From positions 186,001 through 250,000 of the forward strand of contig DATGLV010000028.1 of NCBI GenBank assembly GCA_035293945.1: DNA of 64,000 nucleotides, in the 5' to 3' direction. Numbering within the stretch: position 1 is the stretch's first letter; each line of letters begins with the position of its first letter. Shown piece by piece: positions 23,507 through 31,030 of the stretch. A program made the translations under genes and the position numbers. The DNA is from VAZQ01 sp035293945 (lineage in GTDB: Bacteria > Pseudomonadota > Alphaproteobacteria > Rhizobiales > Xanthobacteraceae). The notes beneath the pieces were generated by a model. It was not told the DNA's origin. It made no database searches and worked only from the letters and a program-made list of their open reading frames with translations.

Positions 23507-24493
23507 ATGGCGCGTGACCTCGATCCGCTGAAGCTGTCCTCACCCCGGATTTTTCTCGTCCGGATGATGGTGTTCCTGGTCTTGTGCGCGCTGCTGGTGA
23601 TCATCCTGAACCGGCAAATCGCCACGGCTTTCCTATCCAATGTTGGCCTCAACACGGTCATCATCCTGGTACTGCTGATCGGGATCCTGTTGACCTTTCG
23701 GCAGGTGATCCGGCTGTTTCCCGAGGTCAACTGGGTCAACGGCTTCCGTCTTGCCGACCCGGGGCTCGCGGTCGAACGGCCTCCGGTTCTGCTCGCCCCG
23801 ATGGCGTCGATCCTGGGCGATCGCATGGGCCGCATGGCGATTTCCTCGACCATGATGCGCGGCATCCTTGATTCGATCGCCACCCGTCTCGACGAGGCCC
23901 GCGACATTTCGCGCTATATGACGGGCCTTCTGGTGTTTCTTGGCCTGCTCGGCACCTTCTGGGGCCTGATCGTCACCGTTGGTTCGGTCGGCACCGTGGT
24001 GAACAGCCTCAAGGTCGGCGCCGACGCCCAATCTACCTTCGATTCGCTGCGCGAAGGCCTTGCCGCACCGCTCAGCGGCATGGGCATCTCATTTTCCTCT
24101 TCGTTGTTCGGTCTCGCCGGCTCGCTGGTGCTGGGCTTCCTCGATCTGCAGTCGAGCCAGGCGCAGAACCGCTTCTACACCGACCTGGAGGATTGGCTTT
24201 CCACCACGGTGCGCGATTTGGGCTCGGGAGTGGAAGGCGCCGCGACAGGCCCTGCTCCCGGTGACATGCGGGCGGCGATCGACCGCTTGAAGGAGGCGAT
24301 CGCCGAAGGCGGATCGAACCGCGCCGCAACCTCGGCGATGGCGAATTTGGCGGAAGCTATCCAGGGGCTCGTGCACCACATGCGCACCGAGCAGCAGATG
24401 ATTCGCGATTGGGTCGATTCGCAAGCCGACCAACATCGCGAGATTCGGCGGCTCCTCGAAATCCTGGTGCGCGAGAGCGTCAATACCAAGTAG
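23507..24493 (+). CDS. MotA/TolQ/ExbB-like proton channel family protein (non-flagellar)
   Basis: Inner-membrane protein with four membrane segments: about residues 15-35, 46-66, 140-165 (YMTGLLVFLGLLGTFWGLIV, the MotA/ExbB signature) and 193-217 (GISFSSSLFGLAGSLVLGFL). The C-terminal 100 residues are cytoplasmic and helical. It is followed by a MotB-like OmpA protein, and together they resemble a stator unit that uses ion flow to act on peptidoglycan. No flagellar, Tol or TonB genes are adjacent. Family members are widespread in Hyphomicrobiales; the cargo or effector is unknown. Confidence 0.85.
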   Translation: MARDLDPLKLSSPRIFLVRMMVFLVLCALLVIILNRQIATAFLSNVGLNTVIILVLLIGILLTFRQVIRLFPEVNWVNGFRLADPGLAVERPPVLLAPMASILGDRMGRMAISSTMMRGILDSIATRLDEARDISRYMTGLLVFLGLLGTFWGLIVTVGSVGTVVNSLKVGADAQSTFDSLREGLAAPLSGMGISFSSSLFGLAGSLVLGFLDLQSSQAQNRFYTDLEDWLSTTVRDLGSGVEGAATGPAPGDMRAAIDRLKEAIAEGGSNRAATSAMANLAEAIQGLVHHMRTEQQMIRDWVDSQADQHREIRRLLEILVRESVNTK

Positions 24494-24512
24494 CCTTCGG
24501 CAGTGGAGCATG

Positions 24513-24543
24513 ATTCCGAAAAATGGATGCCGGTTTTCGGAAA
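24513..24543. repeat. Palindromic repeat element (TTCCGAAAA / TTTTCGGAA)
   Basis: ATTCCGAAAAATGGATGCCG followed by GTTTTCGGAAAA forms arms TTCCGAAAA and TTTTCGGAA around ATGGATGCCGG. This closely resembles the abundant intergenic palindrome of Bradyrhizobium-type genomes. A half copy sharing GGATGCCGGTTTTCG lies near 46153-46168. It is found between the two stator-like genes. Confidence 0.75.
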
Positions 24544-24588
24544 AAGCAGTGTCCCCACGAAAGCGGGTATGATGCTCCTCTACAATGT

Positions 24589-24626
24589 AGAGCGGAATGA
24601 TAGTTCGAAGAAAAATCATCCGCTCT
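24589..24626. repeat. Second palindrome in the same gap (AGAGCGGA / TCCGCTCT)
   Basis: AGAGCGGAATGAT (24589-24601) and ATCATCCGCTCT (24615-24626) are inverted, with one bulged A, around AGTTCGAAGAAAA. This element and the one at 24513 fill most of the 169-base gap. They belong to the same Bradyrhizobium-like intergenic repeat type and would fold into stable stems in the mRNA linking the two genes. Confidence 0.75.
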
Positions 24627-24662
24627 AACCCATGCCGGCGAGAAATTCAGAGGCGAAAATAA

Positions 24663-25682
24663 ATGGCCCTTGCCCGCCGTAGCCGTGAAAGCGGCCTCAA
24701 CTACTGGCCCGGCTTTGTCGACGCGCTGTCGACCTTGCTGTTGGGAATCATCTTCCTGCTCACCGTATTCGTGGTGGTGCAGTTCTATTTGACGCAGGAA
24801 GTATCCGGCAAGGATACTGCACTCGATCGTCTCAATGCGCAGATCGCGCAGCTCACCGAGCTCCTGTCGTTGGAAAAGTCCGGCAGAGCCAGCGCCGAGG
24901 ACGAAGTCGCGCAGCTGCGCGCGAACCTGACCGCAACCGAAGGCGAGCGCGACCGTTACAAGAGCCTTTCCCAAGCGGGCGGCGGCGCCGACGCTCAAGG
25001 CAAGGTCACCGAGCTGTCGACGGCACTCGACTCCGAGAAGAAGATCTCCAAGAGCGCGCTTGCCCAGGTCGAGGTGCTCAACCAGCAGATCGCGGCGCTG
25101 CGCCGTCAGCTCGCGGCCTTGCAGGATACGCTCGACGCCTCGGAGCAGAAGAACAAGGACGCGCAAATCCAGATCGCGGACCTCGGGCAACGCCTGAACG
25201 TCGCCTTGGCGCAGCGGGTGCAAGAGCTCTCGCGCTACCGTTCGGATTTCTTCGGCCGTCTGCGCACCATCCTGGGCGATCGGCCCGACATCAAGATCGT
25301 CGGCGACCGCTTCGTGTTTCAGTCGGAAGTGTTCTTCGATACCGGCCAGGCTGTGCTCAAGCCGGAAGGACGCGTCGAGCTCGATGGGCTGGCCTCGGCC
25401 CTGCTCGACATCGAAAAGAAGATCCCGGGCGATATCGCCTGGGTGCTGCGCGTCGATGGTCACACTGATATACGTCCGATCACCGGCGGTCAGTTCAAGT
25501 CCAACTGGGATCTGTCGGCTGCGCGTGCCATATCGGTGGTTCAATACCTCATCAGCAAAGGCATCCCGCCGCAGCACCTCGTAGCCGCCGGATTCGGCGA
25601 GTTCCAACCCATCGACACCGGGCAGACGGAAGACGCCTACAGCCGCAACCGTCGCATCGAGATCAGATTGACCGACCGGTGA
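24663..25682 (+). CDS. MotB-like OmpA-domain protein, partner of the upstream channel
   Basis: A single N-terminal membrane helix preceded by WPGFVDALSTLLLGIIF places an Asp (D20) where MotB/ExbD carry their proton-binding Asp. A long coiled coil follows (about residues 50-195), then a C-terminal OmpA/MotB peptidoglycan-binding domain (about 215-339) with RVDGHTDIRPI and NRRIEIRLTDR. At 339 aa, the coiled coil makes it longer than MotB of flagella. It lies 169 bases after the channel gene and its stop overlaps the next start. Annotations elsewhere call it a peptidoglycan-binding protein; its function is unknown. Confidence 0.88.
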   Translation: MALARRSRESGLNYWPGFVDALSTLLLGIIFLLTVFVVVQFYLTQEVSGKDTALDRLNAQIAQLTELLSLEKSGRASAEDEVAQLRANLTATEGERDRYKSLSQAGGGADAQGKVTELSTALDSEKKISKSALAQVEVLNQQIAALRRQLAALQDTLDASEQKNKDAQIQIADLGQRLNVALAQRVQELSRYRSDFFGRLRTILGDRPDIKIVGDRFVFQSEVFFDTGQAVLKPEGRVELDGLASALLDIEKKIPGDIAWVLRVDGHTDIRPITGGQFKSNWDLSAARAISVVQYLISKGIPPQHLVAAGFGEFQPIDTGQTEDAYSRNRRIEIRLTDR

Positions 25683-26128
25683 GCGCGCCGACGCTGCGGC
25701 CCTATCGGGCAACCGACGAGGACGCGGCCATCGAGTTGTGGCGCAGCACCTGGCAGATCGCCTATCCGCATCTCGACTTCACGGCGCGGCTCGATTGGTG
25801 GCGCCAGCGCTGGCGCGAGGAGCTTGTGCCGGTCGCCCGCATCACGATCGCCGAATTGGCCGGGCAGATGATCGGCTTCGTGACCGTCGATCCTGCGACC
25901 GGGTATCTCGATCAGATCGTGGTTGCGCGCGAGGCCTGGGGGTCGCGGATCGCCGACGCTCTCATCGAGGAAGCCAAGCGGATCTCGCCTGCTGGCCTCG
26001 ACCTCGCGGTCAACGCCGACAATGCCCGAGCCATCCGCTTCTATGAAAAGCAGGGATTCGTGATCACCGGCGCCGACGTCAATCCGCGCTCCGGCGCCCC
26101 GGTGCACAAGATGGCCTGGCGGCCCTGA
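25679..26128 (+). CDS. GNAT family N-acetyltransferase
   Basis: Acetyl-CoA-dependent acyltransferase fold in 149 aa: N-terminal LRPYRATDEDAAIELW, central strand GFVTVDPATGYLDQIVVARE and the C-terminal NADNARAIRFYEKQGFVITG typical of small-molecule GNATs. The pyrophosphate-binding loop is degenerate (AREAWGSRIADAL). The GTG start at 25679 overlaps the OmpA-domain stop by four bases, so it is co-translated with the stator-like pair. The substrate cannot be predicted. Confidence 0.87.
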   Translation: MSAPTLRPYRATDEDAAIELWRSTWQIAYPHLDFTARLDWWRQRWREELVPVARITIAELAGQMIGFVTVDPATGYLDQIVVAREAWGSRIADALIEEAKRISPAGLDLAVNADNARAIRFYEKQGFVITGADVNPRSGAPVHKMAWRP

Positions 26129-26143
26129 TCGGCGTGCGCAAAC

Positions 26144-27979
26144 TTAAGTGTTCTGGAATTGCAGCTTGGCGAGCCGTGCATAGAGGCCGCTGCCGCCGAC
26201 GAGCTGGTCGTGGGTGCCCTCCTCGACGATGCGGCCGGCCTCCATCACCAGGATGCGATCGCACGACTGCACGGTGGCGAGGCGGTGGGCAATCACCAAG
26301 GTGGTGCGCTCTTGCATCAGATGTTCGAGTGCCGCCTTGACCAGCGTCTCGCTCTCCGCATCGAGAGATGAGGTCGCCTCGTCAAGCAACAACAGCGGGG
26401 CATCGCGCAAAATGGCACGTGCGATCGCAAGTCTCTGGCGCTGACCGCCCGACAGGGTTACGCCGCGCTCCCCGACCGGGGTCGCAAAACCCTGCGGCAA
26501 GCGTTTGATGAACTCGGAGGCGAGGGCGAGCTCGGCGGCTTTCGCCACCTCGGCATCACTCGCCTGCGGGCGCCCGAAGCGGATGTTCTCCCCGATCGAG
26601 GCGCCAAACACGACCGGCTCCTGCGGAACGAGCGCGATCCGCCGACGCGCGGCGAACGGATCGGCATCCCTGAGCGTCACGCCGTCGAGCGCCACCGTCC
26701 CGGACAGCGGGTCATAGAACCGCAACAGCAGATGAAAGATCGTGCTCTTGCCAGCCCCAGAGGGACCAACTAATGCCACTTTCTCGCCCCGCCGCACGCG
26801 AAACGAGATGCCGTCGAGGACGCGAATATCGGGCCGCGCCGGATAGGCGAAGCTGACACCCGCAAAGGCCACCTCGCCGCGCGCCGGCTCTGGAAGCGCG
26901 ATCGGCCGGGCGGGCCGCTCGACGGACGGTTTGAGCGCCAGGATCTCGAACAAGCGTTCTGCGGCTCCGGAAGCCGCCGCAACCTCGCCGCCAACTTGTG
27001 ATAATTCGCCGAGGCCGCCCGCTGCCAGAACCGCGAACAGCAGGAACTGCGATAGCCGCCCCGGTGTGATCGCCCCCGCCATCACGTCCTGCGCCCCGAT
27101 CCAGAGCACGACGACGACGCTGGCGAAGACCAAGAAGATCGCGATCGCGGTGAGCAAAGCGCGCGAGCGCGTCGACATGACGGCGGTTTGGAAGGCATGC
27201 TCGACCGCAGCGCGGAAGCGGCCGATTGCCAGCGCTTCGTTGGTGAAGGCCTGCAATACGCGAATCGCGCCAATCAATTCGGACACGTAGGCGGAAGCCT
27301 CTGCCAGCGCATCCTGCGCCATGCGCGATCGCTGGCGTACCGTGCGCCCGAATCCATAGAGCGGCAGCACGATGACCGGAATGGCGGCGAGCACAAAAGC
27401 CGAGAGCCGCGGGCTCGTCACCACCATCATGACGGACGCGCCCAGGAAGAGCACCAAGTTGCGCAGCGCAACCGAAACCGAGGAGCCGACCGCGGCCTTG
27501 ATCTGCGTGGTATCGGCGGTGAGCCGCGACACCATTTCGCCGGTCTTGGCTTCGTCGAAATAAGCCGCCGAAAGCGAGGTAATGTGCGCAAAGACCTCGC
27601 TTCGCAGGTCCGCGACGATGCGCTCGCCGAGCGTTGTCACCAGATAGAACCGGAAGGCGCTGGCGAGCGCGAGCAGGCCGGCGACCCCGATCATGACCGA
27701 GAAGTAGCTGTTGATCAGCCTGGCGCCTTCGCCGGTAAACCCGAAATCGATCATGCGCCGCACGGCGATCGGCACCGCGAGCGTGGCCAGCGCCGCTACC
27801 ACCAGCGCGCAGACGGCGGCAATGGCCCGCCCACGATAGCGCGAAATGTATGGCGCGAGCGACGCAAGCGGTCGCAGCTTCGCCCGGCGATTGGGCGGCG
27901 TTGCCGCAACGCTCTGCTGCGGCAAAGCCGATGCCACCGCTTGTGGGGCCTGCGGCGCGCCTCTTTCAACCACGTTCAT
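26144..27979 (-). CDS. ABC transporter, fused permease and ATPase (MsbA/LmrA-type exporter)
   Basis: Half-transporter of 611 aa. The N-terminal permease domain (about residues 40-330) has six membrane helices. The C-terminal ATPase has Walker A GPSGAGKST, Q-loop VPQEPVVFG, signature LSGGQRQRLAIARAIL, Walker B LLLLDEATSSLD and the switch AHRLATVQ. Expected to dimerise and export a lipid-like or hydrophobic compound; the substrate is unknown. Convergent with the GNAT gene and divergent from rpmE. Confidence 0.94.
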   Translation of the reverse strand: MNVVERGAPQAPQAVASALPQQSVAATPPNRRAKLRPLASLAPYISRYRGRAIAAVCALVVAALATLAVPIAVRRMIDFGFTGEGARLINSYFSVMIGVAGLLALASAFRFYLVTTLGERIVADLRSEVFAHITSLSAAYFDEAKTGEMVSRLTADTTQIKAAVGSSVSVALRNLVLFLGASVMMVVTSPRLSAFVLAAIPVIVLPLYGFGRTVRQRSRMAQDALAEASAYVSELIGAIRVLQAFTNEALAIGRFRAAVEHAFQTAVMSTRSRALLTAIAIFLVFASVVVVLWIGAQDVMAGAITPGRLSQFLLFAVLAAGGLGELSQVGGEVAAASGAAERLFEILALKPSVERPARPIALPEPARGEVAFAGVSFAYPARPDIRVLDGISFRVRRGEKVALVGPSGAGKSTIFHLLLRFYDPLSGTVALDGVTLRDADPFAARRRIALVPQEPVVFGASIGENIRFGRPQASDAEVAKAAELALASEFIKRLPQGFATPVGERGVTLSGGQRQRLAIARAILRDAPLLLLDEATSSLDAESETLVKAALEHLMQERTTLVIAHRLATVQSCDRILVMEAGRIVEEGTHDQLVGGSGLYARLAKLQFQNT

Positions 27980-28272
27980 CGCCGCTCACCCACCTGGGAC
28001 CACCCGTGCCGCGCACGACGCCAATACGCCTCCCGATCACGATCCGTCACGATGACGGCCTCCCGGGAGAGCCGCCATGTCGTGGTCGTGCGCCTGGATC
28101 GGCAGGCGACCTGGCCGCGACAATGCCCGCTCGCCGCGCCTGTTTCAATCGCGACCATCGCCTTGTCTCGCGCCACCGCCTGCGGTATAGAGCCGCCACC
28201 TCTCAGCAACCAACCAGAAGCTCGGAACCGAGATCTTGTGGCGCGGCGATGTCCGCGCGGGACGATGGAACC

Positions 28273-28500
28273 ATGAAACCCGACACCCACCCCGACTATC
28301 ACAGCGTGAAAGTGGTGATGACCGACGGCACGGAATTCACCACCCGGACCACCTGGGGCAAGGCCGGCGACACGCTGCACCTCGACATCGATCCGAAATC
28401 GCATCCGGCCTGGACTGGCGGGCAACAGCAACTGGTCGACCGCGGCGGCCGACTGTCGCGGTTCCAGAAGAAGTTCTCCGGATTTCTGAAGAAGGACTAA
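28273..28500 (+). CDS. rpmE: 50S ribosomal protein L31
   Basis: Large-subunit ribosomal protein of 75 aa starting MKPDTHPDYHSVKVVMTDG, the type A L31 N-terminus. No Cys residues are present, so it is the zinc-independent (C-) version and would persist in zinc shortage. ATG 28273 is supported by homology to the MKxxxHP start. Divergent from the ABC transporter, with a 293-base gap that should hold its promoter. Confidence 0.95.
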   Translation: MKPDTHPDYHSVKVVMTDGTEFTTRTTWGKAGDTLHLDIDPKSHPAWTGGQQQLVDRGGRLSRFQKKFSGFLKKD

Positions 28501-28532
28501 CTCTCGCCTGGGCAACGGAGGTCCGTCGCCCT

Positions 28533-29057
28533 TCAGGCCTGTTGCACCTCGAAAGCAGCCTTGAGCAGGCCGAGCTGGCGCTCCACCGGATTTCCATTGG
28601 GGCTGACCGAAAGATCCGGCCGCGCATGCATGGTGGCGTCGAGCCGGCGAACGTCCGCGAGCAGTACCTTTGAGCGGGCGATCAGCCCCCGCAGGTGCGC
28701 GGGAAGGAGATTGAGGCTCTCCTCGCTGCCGGCCTCGCCCGCCGCCAGCTTGACCTTGGTCTTTTCCTTGCTGGCTTGCGCGAGCGACATTTCGCCTTCC
28801 TTGACGGCCCGGTGTAGCAGGAGCCAGGAGGCGAGCTGCATGAGGCGTGTGGTCAGCCGCATGCTCTCAGTCGCATAGGCTAGCGCCGCCATGCGCTCGA
28901 GCTTCTTGGATTCTTTGCGGCCGGGTCCGTCGAGATAGCTTGCCGTCTCTTCGACCAGCGCCATGCCGTCGCGAAAAAGATCAGCAAAGACCTGTGAATT
29001 CGCCAATCTCTCGCCGAAGCAAACAGTCTCAGCCTCGTCAACCATACGCTCCGACAT
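28533..29057 (-). CDS. DUF1465 family protein
   Basis: A 174-aa, mostly helical protein of a family limited to alphaproteobacteria. The start MSERMVDEAETVCFGERL at ATG 29057 has GAGGCG upstream; the frame runs 47 codons further back without family-like sequence. Conserved blocks include ESMRLTTRLMQLASWLLL and a C-terminal ERQLGLLKAAFE. Reported function is not known to me; homologues are often seen as candidate regulators. Convergent with rpmE, 32 bases apart. Confidence 0.88.
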   Translation of the reverse strand: MSERMVDEAETVCFGERLANSQVFADLFRDGMALVEETASYLDGPGRKESKKLERMAALAYATESMRLTTRLMQLASWLLLHRAVKEGEMSLAQASKEKTKVKLAAGEAGSEESLNLLPAHLRGLIARSKVLLADVRRLDATMHARPDLSVSPNGNPVERQLGLLKAAFEVQQA

Positions 29058-29373
29058 TTCCAAACGCCTCACACTGAACGCAACGCGAAAGCTTGTGGGG
29101 TCGTGAGCCAAATGATTACTCGTCAACCCCCTGGCAGCGCCATGCAAACATTGCGCGGCTCGCACCCCGATGTCCAGCGCCCGCAGAATGAAGATCAAGT
29201 CATAGTTGCCGCCGGGCCACGCTCGGGGCCCCTATATCGGACGCAGGCTACCCCAAAGGTGCGTGCGGGACGGGACGGTGTGCGTTGGAAAGTGCGTTGG
29301 AAAGCCCTGAGGGGTCGACCGGGAGCGAAAAAGAAAACAGGGTCGCCTTGCGGCCGGACAAAGCAGGAACACC

Positions 29374-29402
29374 AAAAAAAGAGCCGCCGTCACCGGCGGC
29401 TC
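29374..29402 (-). terminator. Strong intrinsic terminator (minus strand)
   Basis: On the minus strand GAGCCGCCG and CGGCGGCTC form a perfect 9-bp stem with a 4-base loop (29402-29381), followed by seven U residues (29380-29374). It ends the transcript coming from the DUF1192 or small-RNA side. Confidence 0.92.
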
Positions 29403-29475
29403 AAAGGTTAACAGGGAGGCGTCAAACAGAGTGGACAGGAGCCACTCGATGTCCACAAGTATGGACACCTCCACT
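29374..29475 (-). ncRNA. Candidate structured small RNA with intrinsic terminator
   Basis: Read on the minus strand, GGAGG (29472-29468) can pair with CCTCC (29419-29415), enclosing two hairpins: TGTCCA-TACTTG-TGGACA and GAGTGG-CTCCTGT-CCACTC. A pyrimidine-rich linker and a perfect terminator follow. The element lies in a 500-base gap with no convincing ORF. The layout, with a CCUCC motif, linker and GC-rich terminator, recalls short Rhizobiales sRNAs such as the suhB/MmgR family, but I cannot confirm the family. It could instead be the 3' UTR of the DUF1192 transcript. Confidence 0.55.
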
Positions 29476-29570
29476 AATGGTCGAGAAAGCTTAACAAGTT
29501 ATGAATGATTTTAGGAATTTTTCCCATTTTGCGGAAGAAAACCGTTCACCCAGGGAGGGCGGTATCGCGT

Positions 29571-29765
29571 TTATTTTTTGAAAAAGGCGTCGGCGCTCAG
29601 GCGGGAAGCATTTTTGCCCTGCTTATCCGCCTCCAGGCGCGCAATCTCGTCCTTCAGGAGCGCAATCCGCTCGTCGAGCTCCCGGACCGACAGCAGCGAA
29701 AGGTCCTGCCCGATCTCGTGGGCGATCTTCTTTTTCGGGCGCTCGTCGTCGTCGTTCGCTGCCAT
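29571..29765 (-). CDS. DUF1192 family small protein
   Basis: A 64-aa protein with an acidic/basic N-terminus (ANDDDERPKKK) followed by a conserved helix LSVRELDERIALLKDEIARL and an Ala/Phe/Lys tail, the DUF1192 pattern. ATG 29765 gives the family's usual length. The short coiled coil suggests an adaptor or oligomerisation role; no function is known to me. Divergent from the quinone oxidoreductase gene. Confidence 0.85.
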   Translation of the reverse strand: MAANDDDERPKKKIAHEIGQDLSLLSVRELDERIALLKDEIARLEADKQGKNASRLSADAFFKK

Positions 29766-29861
29766 TGGGATGCCCGGGATCGCGCCAAGTCCAGGTTCTC
29801 GGTTGTCATATAGGACATCGCCTACTAAAAAAAGCGGCCCCGCGACACCTTCAGGAGCCGC

Positions 29862-30860
29862 ATGAGCGCAGTCCCCACAAGCATGACGGCGATGGTCATC
29901 CGTGCGCCTGGGGGGCCGGAGATGCTCGTTGCCGAGGAAAGGCCCGTCGCTGTGCCGGGCGAGCATGAGATGCTCGTCCGCGTGGCAGCCGCAGGGGTCA
30001 ACCGGCCCGACGTGATGCAGCGCAAGGGCCTCTATCCACCGCCTGCAGGCGCGACCGACATCCCGGGCCTGGAAATTGCCGGCGAGGTTGTTGCGCTTGG
30101 GCCGCAGGCCCGCCGCTGGAAGCTCGGCGACAGGGTCATGGCCCTGGTGGTCGGGGGCGGATACGCCCAGTTCTGCCCGGTGCACGAAAGCCACGCACTG
30201 GCCGTCCCGCCATCCCTGTCAATGCTCGAGGCTGCGGCTCTTCCGGAGACCGTTTTCACGGTCTGGCACAACGTGTTCGAGCGCGGCGGTCTCAAAGCCG
30301 ACGAAACACTCTTGGTGCACGGCGGTTCCTCCGGCATCGGCACCGCCGCAATCCAGCTCGCCAAGGCAAACGGCGCGCGTGTCATCACAACCGCGGGCAC
30401 GGCGGAAAAGTGCCAGGCCTGCCGCGCTCTCGGCGCCGACGTCGCCATTAACTATCGGAACGAAGACTTCGTCGCTGCCACCAAGGCCGCGACCGGAGGG
30501 CGGGGCGCCAATGTTATTCTCGACATGGTTGGAGGCGACTATATCGAGCGCAACTACGAGGCCGCTGCAGTCGAGGGGCGCGTGGTGCAGATCGCCTTTC
30601 AGGGCAGCCCGAAGGCCACGGTCGATTTCCGCCGCATCATGCTCAAGCGCCTCGTTCACACCGGCTCCACGCTGCGGGCCCGCTCGATTGCTGACAAAGG
30701 GGCGATCGCGCAAGCGGTCGAGCAACATGTTATGCCGCTGGTCGCCGCCGGCCGCGTGAAGCCTGTCATCGATAGCTCGTTCGCGCTCGCACAGGCGGCA
30801 CTTGCCCATGCACGAATGGAATCGAGCGCTCACATCGGCAAGATCGTGCTGACGCTGTGA
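29862..30860 (+). CDS. NAD(P)H-quinone oxidoreductase, PIG3-like
   Basis: Zinc-free medium-chain dehydrogenase/reductase of 332 aa. GroES-like N-terminal half with GVNRPDVMQRKGLYPPPAG; Rossmann half with the nucleotide loop HGGSSGIGTAAIQLAKANGA, then GADVAINYRNEDF and DMVGGDYIERN. These match the PIG3/quinone oxidoreductase branch, which reduces quinones with NADPH. The stop overlaps a GTG of the next reading frame, although translation of the next protein probably starts further on. Confidence 0.92.
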   Translation: MSAVPTSMTAMVIRAPGGPEMLVAEERPVAVPGEHEMLVRVAAAGVNRPDVMQRKGLYPPPAGATDIPGLEIAGEVVALGPQARRWKLGDRVMALVVGGGYAQFCPVHESHALAVPPSLSMLEAAALPETVFTVWHNVFERGGLKADETLLVHGGSSGIGTAAIQLAKANGARVITTAGTAEKCQACRALGADVAINYRNEDFVAATKAATGGRGANVILDMVGGDYIERNYEAAAVEGRVVQIAFQGSPKATVDFRRIMLKRLVHTGSTLRARSIADKGAIAQAVEQHVMPLVAAGRVKPVIDSSFALAQAALAHARMESSAHIGKIVLTL

Positions 30861-31030
30861 TCAAAGCAGGCATTCACCGGCTTTTGGCCCTCAGGCATGC
30901 CTCTCGCGTGCGATCGGCCACGCCCCGCCCGACCGGGGGCCAGGGCAAAGTGGGCCGCGAAATCGACTTAATATTGTCTAGCAGTGACACCGGTCTCGCC
31001 TGCCGGGCGGTTGGTGTTGGAGATGGTCGC

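Larger units (their letters stand above)
29058..29570. other. Intergenic region between the DUF1465 and DUF1192 genes
   Basis: This 513-base gap holds the candidate small RNA and its terminator (29374-29475). The remainder (29058-29373 and 29476-29570) has only short frames without recognisable sequence. The part from about 29490 to 29540 is markedly AT-rich for this genome and could hold the promoter of the small RNA. Confidence 0.5.

Noticed and set aside
23507..25682. Zorya-type anti-phage system (ZorAB-like pair)
   Set aside because: The pair has stator architecture, but no ZorC, ZorD or ZorE genes follow, the channel protein lacks the long ZorA tail, and flanking genes are housekeeping.
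29862..31030. GTG at 30857 as the start of the EAL protein, coupled to the quinone oxidoreductase
   Set aside because: It would place about 58 polar residues before a clear signal peptide; TTG 31031 has a good GGAG and puts the signal peptide at the N-terminus.
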